A stretch of 64,000 bases of DNA from Kocuria dechangensis (GCF_014636775.1 NZ_BMEQ01000022.1:1-64000), one strand, 5' to 3'; shown: positions 33,633 to 41,764, counted from the first letter of the stretch. Program-made: numbers and translations. The notes: generated from the letters alone by a model not told the origin.

Positions 33633-34031
33633 ATGAGCGCTCAATCCGTCCTGGCTACCGCAGAGACCAAGCTCCTCAAGGCCAAGCGAACCTATGCCAA
33701 AAAGGTGCTCGGCGTGCTCGTGGAGCACCTGCACCACCACTATCCTCAGGCCGTGCGCGTGAGTGTCTACGCCGATCAGCGCGCGCACGAGTATTTCATC
33801 GGTGAGCTGCTGGACTCCGACGGTCAGGTGATCGGGCTCGACCCCGGCAGCGTCGTCGCGCCCCGCCAACAGATAGACGGCCCCTTCGGACAACAGATCA
33901 CCGTAGGCCCCCACAGTGTGACCGAGCTGCTGCACCATGCTCTGGTGATCTATGAGGGGCCGCTGGAGAAGCGGCTGCGCACCGACCGCTACACCGGGGA
34001 GCACTACCTGGACCTGACCCGCACCCCCTGA
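33633..34031 (+). CDS. Unknown stress-island protein
   Basis: The 132-residue protein starts at the ATG at 33633 with GGAG at a suitable distance. It opens with a helical MSAQSVLATAETKLLKAKRT, then EHLHHHYPQAVRVSVYADQR and HEYFIGELLDSDGQVIGLDP, and ends with LEKRLRTDRYTGEHYLDLTR. It is soluble and mixed alpha/beta. I recognise no family. Neighbours (USP, SnoaL-like) suggest a stress-related role only by association. Confidence 0.65.
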   Translation: MSAQSVLATAETKLLKAKRTYAKKVLGVLVEHLHHHYPQAVRVSVYADQRAHEYFIGELLDSDGQVIGLDPGSVVAPRQQIDGPFGQQITVGPHSVTELLHHALVIYEGPLEKRLRTDRYTGEHYLDLTRTP

Positions 34032-34247
34032 CCGGGCCCGGCAGGCCACACCCCAGGGTGATCGCCCGTGTCCTCCCGCCGCCGTACCCGAGACACCTCG
34101 TGCTCGGGGCCACGGAGGCACCCGGCATGTCCGGCAGGCGACGGCTGGGCGAACATCTGGTGCGCTGCTTGGGGCCTGGTCCCCGGGCTCCTACCGTCGA
34201 AGGAGACCCGGCACCGAGCAGGGTGTCCACCCAGGGGGGAGCTCATC

Positions 34248-34697
34248 GTGGGCGCATCAGCACGGCACGACCATCGGGAAGCCATCACGCAGTGGATGGC
34301 GGCCTTCAACGCCCACGACGCCGTCGGTGTCGGCGCCCGCTACGCCCAGGACGCTGTGGTGGACGACCCGGCCTACCAGCAGCCGCAGCGCGGCCGGAAA
34401 CCCGTCCAGGACCACGCCCAGGCCTACATCACCGCGATGCCCGACGTGGCCGGGGAGCTGACCCGCGTGATCACCGACGAGGACAACGCGGCGGTGGAGA
34501 TGACGATCTCCGGGGTGTACGCCGGGCCGCTGGTGCTGCCCACCGGAACGCTGCCGCCCACCGGGCACCGGCTGCGGTTCGCGGTGGCGTTCTTCTGCCG
34601 CTTCGGCCCCGAGGGCACGGTCGTGGAAGAGCACCGCTACTACGACGCGGTCGGCATCCTCCACCAGCTGAAGGAAGCACACCCTCAGCGAGGCTGA
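34248..34697 (+). CDS. SnoaL-like (NTF2-fold) protein
   Basis: The 149-residue protein starts at the GTG at 34248 after GGGGAG. It shows the ester-cyclase/SnoaL pattern: ITQWMAAFNAHDAVGVGARY, AQDAVVDDPAYQQPQRGR and AYITAMPDVAGELTRVITDE. HRLRFAVAFFCRFGPEGTVV and EEHRYYDAVGILHQL follow. The family includes polyketide cyclases and many carriers or isomerases of small molecules in a conical NTF2 pocket. The specific function cannot be told. A strong hairpin follows the stop at 34741. Confidence 0.8.
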   Translation: MGASARHDHREAITQWMAAFNAHDAVGVGARYAQDAVVDDPAYQQPQRGRKPVQDHAQAYITAMPDVAGELTRVITDEDNAAVEMTISGVYAGPLVLPTGTLPPTGHRLRFAVAFFCRFGPEGTVVEEHRYYDAVGILHQLKEAHPQRG

Positions 34698-34740
34698 CCC
34701 CTTCACCGGGGCGTGGAACCGCCGGCAACGCCCGACCCCG

Positions 34741-34777
34741 ATGTGGCCGGTCCTGCCGTGGGCAGGACCGGCCACAT
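34741..34777 (+). terminator. Strong hairpin terminator
   Basis: A perfect 17-bp stem (34741-34757 with 34761-34777) closes a 3-base loop GTG. The stem core is GGCCGGTCCTGCC. It lies 44 bases after the SnoaL-like gene. There is only a short T run afterwards, as is common for high-GC actinobacterial terminators. The remaining bases to 34988 show no gene. Confidence 0.75.
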
Positions 34778-34988
34778 CTTGGAAGAGAGCACCCACGCGC
34801 CAGCCGGCTAGGGCATTCTCATGTCCCGGGGCCCTCCTCCGCCTCGGACCCGTCGGTGGGGTCGCTACGTCCTGCGGATCCGCTGGTGGCCTGTCGGTGC
34901 CCGGTGTGGGCAAGAACACCCCTCCCGGCACCGCTGAGGTGCTCGTTCGGGCGCGGGGGGCAGGAGCGTCGGATCTAATATTTTCTGA

Positions 34989-35189
34989 GTGACTTATGAC
35001 CTGCAGCTGACCCTGCTCAGCAGTCTGCTCCTGATGGCGGCCATCGCCTGGCCGATGGCCTCCGACCGCCGGCGCCGTCAGCGCTACGGGCGCACCGGGC
35101 AGGTCACGGTCCGCACGGTGCCCTACACCGGGCCGGCCGTCCTGGTCGCCGCCGGGCTGGGGCTGCTGGTGGCCGCCGGGCTGCTCTGA
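34989..35189 (+). CDS. Small two-pass membrane protein, copy B
   Basis: 66 residues from the GTG at 34989. Helix one (LTLLSSLLLMAAIAWPMA) leads to a basic loop (SDRRRRQRYGR), then helix two (GPAVLVAAGLGLLVAAGLL). The order and the helix-two sequence parallel copy A at 32981-33208. The ribosome site is weak. Confidence 0.5.
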   Translation: MTYDLQLTLLSSLLLMAAIAWPMASDRRRRQRYGRTGQVTVRTVPYTGPAVLVAAGLGLLVAAGLL

Positions 35190-35253
35190 CCCCCGCTGCA
35201 TCCCCTGAGCCCCGGGTCCTCCGGGGCCGGGACCGGGCCGGGTGTGTGCTGAG

Positions 35254-35556
35254 TCAGTCCTGGTGGTCTGCGCGGTGGCACTGGGTCTTCTCGGAGCCCA
35301 GCAGCTCGCCCGTGCAGGGCAGGAACGGGTGGCAGCGGGGATCCAGCAGCGCGGTGGCGGTGTGCATCAGCCGGTCGCGTTCCACGGCGGGCAGGTGCAG
35401 GAGCTCGTGCAGGTACGCCTGGAGCTCCACCTCCCCGACGGCCCCGCCGTGGCCGAGGTAGTGCATCCACAGCCGGTGCGGCGTGAGGCGGGTGCCCTCC
35501 AGTGCCTGGCGCAGCAGACGGGCCTGGACCCAGTTCACAGTGATGTCGTCCATCAT
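35254..35556 (-). CDS. Small unknown helical protein
   Basis: 100 residues from the ATG at 35556, five bases after GGAGG. It opens MMDDITVNWVQARLLRQALE and contains HRLWMHYLGHGGAVGEVELQ, LHELLHLPAVERDRLMHTA and a Cys-containing tail (PRCHPFLPCTGEL). It looks like a small helical actinobacterial protein without an assigned function. The same frame is open upstream for about 240 bases and contains one hydrophobic segment (LVLFAVPGAVVGVVLYQ), so a longer membrane-anchored form cannot be excluded. Confidence 0.6.
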   Translation of the reverse strand: MMDDITVNWVQARLLRQALEGTRLTPHRLWMHYLGHGGAVGEVELQAYLHELLHLPAVERDRLMHTATALLDPRCHPFLPCTGELLGSEKTQCHRADHQD

Positions 35557-35788
35557 GGATGCCTCCGGGGCAGCGATGTCGGAGATGATCAGTGGTCGGG
35601 TGCTGCCTCGGCCCGGGGGCTCCAGGACAGTACCGGCAGTGGCGGGCTGGCCGGTGGTTCGCCGGTGGTCCTGGTACAGCACCACGCCCACCACGGCCCC
35701 GGGGACTGCGAACAGCACCAGCACCGCCACCGCGGTCGGGGTGGTGAGCACGACCAGGCGCAGCCCGGTCCTCGGGGCCGCAACCACC

Positions 35789-36450
35789 TCAGGATCCCGG
35801 CGCCCCGCACGGCCGGGGGGAGGCGGGGGAGGCGGTGATCTCCACCCACAGGTCCTGGACCCGGGTGTCCAGATCGTCCACCACGGCCCCCCGCCCCCGC
35901 CCTGAAGGCCTTCGACCGGCCAGTGCTGCACGGCGGTCCCCGCAGGGATCGTGCCGAGTGCTGGATCGCCCAGGGTGATGACCCAGTCCGCGGCGCGCAG
36001 CGCACCTTCGGTCACCGGTTTCGGGGTCAGCCCGGCCGGCTCGGTCCCGTGCTGGGCCAGCACCTCCACCGCGTGCGGGTCCACCGCGGTCCCCGGGTCG
36101 ATCCCTGCCGAGCGGGTCACCACCGCGGTCCCGGCGTGGTGGGCCAGCAGCCCGGCAGCGACCTGGGCGGGGCCGGTGTCGTGGGCGTCGACGAACAGCA
36201 CCTGACGCACCGGTGCCGAGGCCGCCCCTCTGGCCCGGGCCAGGGCTGCCAACCTCGTTCCGGCGTCGTGGACGGCCATCGGCGCCAGATAGGTCTGGAT
36301 CCGCGCGGTGGCCGCCAGTCCCGCATAAGCCTGGGCCACGTAGCGGTCGACCAGTTCGGGGAAGAACACCCCGGCGAAGTGGTCGGTGAGGTGCTGCCCG
36401 GCCCGCTGCAGCAGCGCCGGGGTGCTCAGATCGGTGGTCGGCTCTCTCAC
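35789..36450 (-). pseudogene. ArsC/low-molecular-weight phosphatase-like protein, copy B, frameshifted at a C tract
   Basis: Starts at the GTG at 36450, overlapping the stop of the preceding gene by four bases. The three-helix domain (FAGVFFPELVDRYVAQAYAG) and phosphatase-like domain match copy A. The P-loop is VRQVLFVDAHDTGPAQVAAG: Asp 88 replaces Cys and the Arg is Pro, so it is even further from an active enzyme. After PVEGLQ the frame shifts within a C/G tract at 35887-35903. The other frame then supplies VVDDLDTRVQDLWVEITASP and a stop at 35789, matching the end of copy A. A sequencing slip or phase-variable tract is possible. Confidence 0.7.
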
Positions 36451-36689
36451 GAGAGCCCCTGGCGGCCGGCGATGGTGTGCGCATGACGGTCACAGCGCAG
36501 CTCGAAGTCGTCGGTGCTGAGCATCTTCCGGGCCCCGCTGCCCCGCTCCCTGATCCACACCACGCCCAGCGCCGGGACGGTCTCCTCGACGATCCCGCGG
36601 TGGCGCACCACCCCGTCCCGGTGGGCCTCCAGCCGGTCCCCGGCCCTCAGTCGGCCCAGGTCCTCGGAAGGCACGTGCTTCTCGGTCAT
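36447..36689 (-). CDS. Small SH3-like stress-island protein, copy B
   Basis: 80 residues beginning MTEKHVPSEDLGRLRAGDRL, then EAHRDGVVRHRGIVEETVPA and VVWIRERGSGARKMLSTDDF. It shares about half its residues with copy A at 28007-28210, including EAHRDGV, HRG, VEET, VWIRE and KML. The C-terminus has an extra 12 residues. Its stop overlaps the start of the ArsC-like copy B (GTGA), so the two are translated together. Confidence 0.7.
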   Translation of the reverse strand: MTEKHVPSEDLGRLRAGDRLEAHRDGVVRHRGIVEETVPALGVVWIRERGSGARKMLSTDDFELRCDRHAHTIAGRQGLS

Positions 36690-37039
36690 GGCGGATCCCC
36701 CTTCCCCCGTGCCGTCGAATCCTCGACGACACCCCCAGTGTGGCCGGAGCGGGTGAAATCCGACCCACCAACCGGTGGACAGACGGCGACACAGTGGGCA
36801 GGCTCCACTGCGGTCTCCACCGCCGGGCTGGTACAGGTTCTGGTGTTCCTTGTCCCGGCGGCCCTGGCCCCCGGTTCTTCCCGGATAGGGTGGCGATCCC
36901 TGAGGGGCGCCGGAATCCGAGGGCGGCGCGGACCATGATCTCCGAGCTCTCCGTGCTGGAACACCGGGTCCCGATGGTGTCCGGCAAGGAGCCCCACCGG
37001 CCCGCCTGCACCGTTCCTGCCGCCGGGGGCCTGGAGGGG
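36690..37039. other. Intergenic stretch without a supported gene
   Basis: About 350 bases of GC-rich DNA upstream of the copy-B operon and downstream of the DUF4193 gene. No convincing gene, repeat or hairpin was identified. Confidence 0.4.
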
Positions 37040-37345
37040 TCAGCCCTCGCAGTCGGTGCAGTACGTCACACCTTGGGTCTGGCGGGCGAGCTGGGAGCGG
37101 TGGCGGACCAGGAAGCAGGACCCGCAGGTGAACTCATCCTCCAGCTCCGGCACGACCGCCACAGAAAGCTCCTCGTGCGACAGATCAGCCCCGGGCAGGT
37201 CGACGCCCTCGGCGGTGTCGGCGTCCTCCAGATCCATCGCCGGCGTCTGGGGGGTGGTGCCGGTCCGGGCCCGGAGCCTTTCCAGGGACTCGTTGGCCGG
37301 CTCGTCCTCGGGGCGGATGCGCGGGGCATCGTAATCAGTGGCCAT
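37040..37345 (-). CDS. DUF4193-family protein
   Basis: The 101-residue protein starts MATDYDAPRIRPEDEPANES, an acidic N-terminal half typical of DUF4193. It ends with two CxxC pairs, CGSCFLVRHRSQLA and YCTDCEG, which probably bind zinc. The family is nearly universal and chromosomal in actinobacteria, usually near dut, and its function is unknown. A copy in a stress island on an apparently mobile replicon is unusual. Confidence 0.88.
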   Translation of the reverse strand: MATDYDAPRIRPEDEPANESLERLRARTGTTPQTPAMDLEDADTAEGVDLPGADLSHEELSVAVVPELEDEFTCGSCFLVRHRSQLARQTQGVTYCTDCEG

Positions 37346-37570
37346 GATGAGACGCGTGCTCCTTCGCCGGATGTGGGGGTGGACGCCCCGCCACAACACG
37401 GCCGGTCACCCGCCTATTCCTGGAGGCCCTGGGCCGCAGCACCTGACACGAGACCCGTTGGGAACTGGATAACCCATGGGAGTTGGCGCCTCCGCTTGGC
37501 ATGAATGGCATGCGTCGTCCGACGTCAACCATGCTGACCTTCGCCGCAAAGGTCCGAGGTAAGGGTGGGG

Positions 37571-37690
37571 GCTGCGGGTGCTGAACCTGGAAGGGGAGAT
37601 GTGAACACCCACATTCCGACGGGCTCGACGGGCCTCCCCGTCACGGCCGCCCTGGCCCAGCTGGGGCTGGCGCTGAAGATCAACCGCTTC
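37571..37690 (+). pseudogene. Serine resolvase relic (short, highly degraded)
   Basis: The plus strand reads LRVLNLEG, a shift, then NTHIPTGSTG, VTAALAQLGLALKIN. These align with LNLGGGDVDTHTPMGSMV and MAALAQMELEIKRE of the intact resolvase at 5490. Multiple substitutions and a frameshift make it the most decayed copy. It sits next to the 3' end of the tyrosine recombinase gene. Confidence 0.65.
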
Positions 37691-37708
37691 TCGTTCTGCC
37701 ATGACCTT

Positions 37709-38758
37709 TTAGGTCTGCACCGGCGTGAGCGGGTGGGCGTTGACGGCCACGGAGAGCTCTCCGGGCAGCTCGTCGAGGTACTGGGAGGTGGTGTTCACCG
37801 AGGAGTGGTCCAGCAGCTGGGCGACGACCTTCACGTCCCAGCCCTCGGCCAGCATCAACGTGGCGGCGGTGTGGCGCAGCCCGTGCGGGACCACAGCCCT
37901 CGCCCGGTCCGGATCAGCCGCCCGGGTGCGCTTGACCGCGCGTTCCAGCAGCCGTTCGATGTCGCGCACCGCCAGCCGCCGCCCGGTAGGGGAGAGCAGC
38001 AGCGGGGCCGGGGCGTCGGCGCCCAGCCGCCCCCGATAGGCCACGATGAGGTCCTCCAGCCAGGGTGGGACCGGCACGGTGCGCCAGGTGCGGCCCTTGC
38101 CGTAGACCTGCACCGACGCCGGGGTAATAGGTGTGGCGCGGGTGAAGTGGTCGGCGTCGGCGGCCACGATCTCCCCGGCGCGTAGGCCCAGGACCCCCAT
38201 CAGTCCCAGGGCGATGGCGTCGCGGTCGTGGTGCGGGTTGGAGGCTGCGTCCCCGGGCCCGTGGGTGAGCAGGGCCTGGGCCTGGGCGAGGTCCAGGGAG
38301 GTGCGTTCCACCCGCAGCTTCCCCTGGTCCTTGGGTTCCATCTCGGAGGTGCGCATGGGGGAGACGGTGGCCCAGGACTGCTCGACGCAGTAGGCGAAGA
38401 ACCGCGAGAGGCTCCGGCGCATCCGCAGGGTCGAGCCCGGGGCCTTGGCGTCGGCGTCGGTGGTGGCCATCCGCTTCCGCGGATCCTCCACCTGCTCGCC
38501 CGGGGCAGGCTTGCGCCGGTGGTCGGCGGTGTTGGCGTAGGCCAGCAGCGCCTCGTCGACGTGGGAGCCGGTGACCGACTCGGTGGTGTGCTCACCAGCT
38601 GCCGGGAGCAGTTCGAGGAAGCGGTGCAGGTCCACGGTGTAGTTGCCCACGGTGGCCGCCGACAGCCGCCGGATCATCGCCCTGCGCCGGCAGGACTCCA
38701 GGTAGCGCTCCACCGCCTCGGACAGTGGGATCTCGGTCGGGGGTGGTGGCAGGGCCAT
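37709..38758 (-). CDS. Tyrosine recombinase (phage-integrase/Xer family), copy 1
   Basis: The 349-residue protein starts at the ATG at 38758 behind AAAGGAG. It has an N-terminal SAM-like core-binding domain (about residues 10-150). The catalytic domain shows the first Arg in VLGLRAGEIVA, HGLRHTAATLMLAEGWDVKV with the His-x-x-Arg, LLDHSSVNTTSQYLDELP with His, and the nucleophile Tyr in SQY. It cuts and exchanges DNA at specific core sites. A near-identical gene in the same orientation lies at 52886-53932; the 14 kb between them carries the catabolic operon. Confidence 0.93.
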   Translation of the reverse strand: MALPPPPTEIPLSEAVERYLESCRRRAMIRRLSAATVGNYTVDLHRFLELLPAAGEHTTESVTGSHVDEALLAYANTADHRRKPAPGEQVEDPRKRMATTDADAKAPGSTLRMRRSLSRFFAYCVEQSWATVSPMRTSEMEPKDQGKLRVERTSLDLAQAQALLTHGPGDAASNPHHDRDAIALGLMGVLGLRAGEIVAADADHFTRATPITPASVQVYGKGRTWRTVPVPPWLEDLIVAYRGRLGADAPAPLLLSPTGRRLAVRDIERLLERAVKRTRAADPDRARAVVPHGLRHTAATLMLAEGWDVKVVAQLLDHSSVNTTSQYLDELPGELSVAVNAHPLTPVQT

Positions 38759-38814
38759 CGCTGTGCTCCTTTGTGTGGCGTGCGATCACCACGCCCGCGT
38801 CCTATTCGGCTCGA

Positions 38815-38862
38815 TGTCAACGGCAGGCGAAAGCTGACCCCTTTTCGGCAGGCGGATTCAAC
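38815..38862 (+). repeat. 48-bp inverted repeat, left arm
   Basis: Begins TGTCAACGGCAGGCG and ends GGCGGATTCAAC. Its reverse complement recurs at 40110-40157 with 41 of 48 bases matching. It begins at the base where similarity between the two tyrosine recombinase upstream regions stops. The TG start and internal CTGACCCC recall IS21-type ends; the assignment is inference. Confidence 0.75.
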
Positions 38863-38865
38863 GGT

Positions 38866-40118
38866 GGGTTCTAGCGGTCGTCGCAACATCCCTAGTAGAT
38901 GGAGGGATGGAGATGGGCATCAGAGGACGCAAGCGGCGTCTGGTCCTGGAGGACGAGTACTGGGCGTTGATTCTGGCCGGAGTGGGCACGGTCGACGCGT
39001 GCCGGATCGTCGGCATCGGGCGCAAAACCGGGTACCGGTGGCGGGCCGAACTCGGCGGATTGGCTCCGGCCAGGAGAGCCGAGGCGCAGCAGTCGGAACG
39101 CTATCTGTCGTTGCTGGAACGAGAGCGGATCGCGGTGCTGCGCCGACAGGGCCTGTCGATGAGAGCGATCGCCACCCGTCTGGGCCGGGCGCCCTCGACA
39201 GTCTCTCGGGAACTGCGGCGCAACACTGCCGAGCACGATCGCGGAGCCTATGACCCGGTGCTGGCCCATGCCCGGGCCCGCACCGCCGCCAGGCGGCAGC
39301 GGCCTGGGGTGCTGGCACATGATGAGGAGCTCCATCGGATGGTTCAGGGCAGGCTCGAGCTGGACTGGTCTCCGCAGCAGATCGCCGTCTGGCTACGGAT
39401 GGAGCACCCGCAGCGCCCGGAATGGCACGTGTGCCACGAGACGATCTATCAGGCGCTCTATCACGGCACCCGTCGCGGGCTGCACCGGCGGCTGACCACA
39501 CAGTTGCGCACGGGCCGGTCGATGCGCGGGCGACGGCGGCGATCCGACCAGCGCGTCCCGCGCTTCGTGGCCCCGGGACTGCTCATCGATCAGCGCCCAG
39601 CCGTGGTCGAAGACCGCGTGCGGATCGGCGATTGGGAGGGCGACCTCATCGTCGGGGCGAAGGGCCGCTCGGCGATCGGCACGCTGGTGGACCGCACCAG
39701 CCGCTACGTCCGCCTGGTGCACTTGCCCCATGGCCACGCCGCGCAGGCGCTGACCGATGCTCTGGAATCTCTGGTAGAGCACCTGCCGCAGCCGGCGCGG
39801 CGGACGTTGACCTGGGATCAGGGTTCGGAGATGGCCCGCCACGACCTGGTGGCCGCCTGGTTCAGCGAGGGGGTGTACTTCGCCGCACCGGCCAGTCCGT
39901 GGATGCGGGGGTCCAACGAAAACATGAACGGGCTGCTGCGCCAGTACTTTCCGAAAGGCACGGACCTGAGCATCCACACCGCCGGGGATCTGACCAGGGT
40001 AGAGCATCTGCTCAACACCCGCCCGCGGAAGGTACTCCAATGGGCGACGCCGGCCACCGTGTTCGCTGCGAAGATGTCATGCTGAAAAACGCCGGTGTTG
40101 CGCCGAGCTGTTGAATCC
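38866..40118 (+). mobile_element. IS30-family insertion sequence
   Basis: One transposase gene is bounded by imperfect terminal inverted repeats: GGGTTCTAGCGGTCGTCGC onward at 38866-38890 and its counterpart at 40094-40118 (18 of 25 bases). The right end overlaps the inner part of the 48-bp inverted repeat at 40110-40157. The element lies almost exactly between the two arms, consistent with IS30 preference for inserting at other element ends. Confidence 0.8.
38913..40085 (+). CDS. IS30-family transposase
   Basis: The 390-residue protein starts at the ATG at 38913, six bases after GGAGG; an ATG at 38907 is too close. It has an N-terminal helix-turn-helix (GLSMRAIATRLGRAPSTVSR) and LDWSPQQIAVWL, with HETIYQALY following. 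The DDE core shows RIGDWEGDLIVG, LTWDQGSEMARH and NENMNGLLRQYFPKGTDLS with the Glu-position Asn-Glu. The length is typical and no lesion is seen. Confidence 0.95.
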   Translation: MGIRGRKRRLVLEDEYWALILAGVGTVDACRIVGIGRKTGYRWRAELGGLAPARRAEAQQSERYLSLLERERIAVLRRQGLSMRAIATRLGRAPSTVSRELRRNTAEHDRGAYDPVLAHARARTAARRQRPGVLAHDEELHRMVQGRLELDWSPQQIAVWLRMEHPQRPEWHVCHETIYQALYHGTRRGLHRRLTTQLRTGRSMRGRRRRSDQRVPRFVAPGLLIDQRPAVVEDRVRIGDWEGDLIVGAKGRSAIGTLVDRTSRYVRLVHLPHGHAAQALTDALESLVEHLPQPARRTLTWDQGSEMARHDLVAAWFSEGVYFAAPASPWMRGSNENMNGLLRQYFPKGTDLSIHTAGDLTRVEHLLNTRPRKVLQWATPATVFAAKMSC

Positions 40119-40157
40119 GCCTGCCGCCACGGGGTCAGTTTTCACGTGCCGTCGACA
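40110..40157 (-). repeat. 48-bp inverted repeat, right arm
   Basis: Reverse-complement partner of 38815-38862, 41 of 48 positions. The outer end is GTGCCGTCGACA and the inner end GTTGAATCCGCC. Together the arms frame the IS30 element. The bases from 40158 to 40570 contain no gene and presumably hold the promoter of the downstream operon. Confidence 0.75.
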
Positions 40158-40570
40158 CGCAGCCGGGCAACCGGTGCAGTCCCATCAGGCCTCGAACGAA
40201 CTCGGACAGCCTCGTTCCCCGTCCACATCGCCCCGTGCTTGACGATTTCCCGATGCATGGCCGTGAGACCGGAAACGCAGGTCACCGTTTCTCTCTTCAT
40301 CAAGCCAGTCAAGTGCTTGATGGCATGGGGAGTTTTGAGTGATCAGCGCAAGCCTTTGCACCATCACTGTCGTAGCGGCACCCCTGCCGATGGCATCACT
40401 CCTTAGCTCCGCATGGGAGATTCCTATGGTTTTCTCGTTAGTGCATGGGATGTGAGCGGGCTCATACTGAGGGAAATCGGTGTTTGCCTCCGGCGGAGCA
40501 GTACATCCGCTCTGGGATACCACGGCCTACACCGCGTCCCCTCCGCACCGACCACAGGGAGCAAGACCAT

Positions 40571-41764
40571 ATGAGCACCACTGCCATCAGCGCCCTCCGC
40601 CCTCCCGTGATGCTCGATTCCGAGTACGAGGAGTTCGCCTCATGGGTCCGGGACTTCGCCGCTCCGCACGCTGAGAGCTACCTGCCCACCGCCCTCCAAG
40701 AAGAGTTTCCTTGGCATTTGGCCAAGGCCATGGCGGAGCAGGGTCTGCTGGGGATTGGTACCTCGGAGATCCACGGGGGCATGGGCCTCATCGGAGACGA
40801 GCTCACCAAGGTCCATCTTGGGATCGTGCATGAGGAGTTGGCCTACGCGAACTTCTACCTGGCCCAGTTGGCGTACACCTGCAATCTCACGGCGCCGCTG
40901 CTCGAGAAGTTCCTCGCTCCCGAGGTGGCCGCCCGATGGGTGCCCGGCATCGTCGCCGGCGAGCACATTGTGGCCCTCGGCCTCACCGAGCCCGGCAGTG
41001 GCTCGGATGCCGCCGCCATGCGGATGCGTGCCGAGCGTGTCGAGGGCGGCTGGAAGCTCAATGGTGAGAAGACCTCGATCACCTTCGCGCCGCATGCCAA
41101 GGCGATGATTACGTTCGCCCGCGTCGCGGATACCCCCGACATCAAGGGTGGGATCACCGCGTTCCTCGTCCCGTTCGATACCGAGGGCGTCACCCGTCAG
41201 AAGTTCGCTGACCCGGGGTGGAAGCCGCTGGGTCGTTCCGCGGTGTTCATGGACGACACCTTCGTCCCGGATGAGCTCGTCATCGGAGGCGTCGGCAACG
41301 GCTTCAAGCTCGTCATGAAGGAGTTCGACTACACCCGTTCCGTCATCGGATTGATGTCCTCGGGCGTGGCGCGCAAGGCGCTGGACCTGACCCAGGAGTA
41401 TGTGAAGGACCGCAAGGCCTTCGGCAAGCCCATCGCAGCCAACCAGGGTGTCAGCTTCCCGATCGCTGAAGACGCTACCAAGCTCGAGGCCGCACGCTGG
41501 CTGTCTTATCGGGCCCTCTCTCTCGCCGACGCGGACCGCAGCTTCACCAAGGAGGCTGCGATGGTGAAGTGGTGGGTGACGGACGTCTCGCTCCAAACGA
41601 TTCGGAACTGCATCGTCCTGCACGGCCACACGGGCTACTCCGAGGAACTGCCACTGCAGGCCATGCTGCGCGATGTGGCGGGCCTGGAGATCGGCGAGGG
41701 CACGCCGCAGATCCAGAAGCTGGTCATCGCCCGGTCCATCCTGGGCAAGGAGGCGACCGCGTGA
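40571..41764 (+). CDS. Acyl-CoA dehydrogenase
   Basis: The 397-residue protein is full length for the family. It has an N-terminal helical domain and the FAD/substrate segment HIVALGLTEPGSGSDAAAMR. WKLNGEKTSITFAPHA follows. In the C-terminal helical domain, GVARKALDLTQEYVKDRKAF (Arg-Lys-x-Phe for FAD dimer contacts) precedes GEGTPQIQKLVIARSIL with the Glu expected as catalytic base. It oxidises an acyl-CoA to the 2,3-enoyl-CoA and passes electrons to ETF, encoded at 49760-51529. It is the first gene of a tightly packed operon; its stop overlaps the next start. Confidence 0.93.
   Translation: MSTTAISALRPPVMLDSEYEEFASWVRDFAAPHAESYLPTALQEEFPWHLAKAMAEQGLLGIGTSEIHGGMGLIGDELTKVHLGIVHEELAYANFYLAQLAYTCNLTAPLLEKFLAPEVAARWVPGIVAGEHIVALGLTEPGSGSDAAAMRMRAERVEGGWKLNGEKTSITFAPHAKAMITFARVADTPDIKGGITAFLVPFDTEGVTRQKFADPGWKPLGRSAVFMDDTFVPDELVIGGVGNGFKLVMKEFDYTRSVIGLMSSGVARKALDLTQEYVKDRKAFGKPIAANQGVSFPIAEDATKLEAARWLSYRALSLADADRSFTKEAAMVKWWVTDVSLQTIRNCIVLHGHTGYSEELPLQAMLRDVAGLEIGEGTPQIQKLVIARSILGKEATA

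Noticed and set aside
35560-35790. Separate membrane protein between the pseudoenzyme and the small helical protein
   Set aside because: A hydrophobic segment exists but no start with a ribosome site; it may be an N-terminal extension of the 35254 gene, so it is only noted there.
36934-37039. Small plus-strand gene starting MISELSVLEHRVPM
   Set aside because: It has no ribosome site, runs antisense into the DUF4193 gene and shows no continuing protein character.
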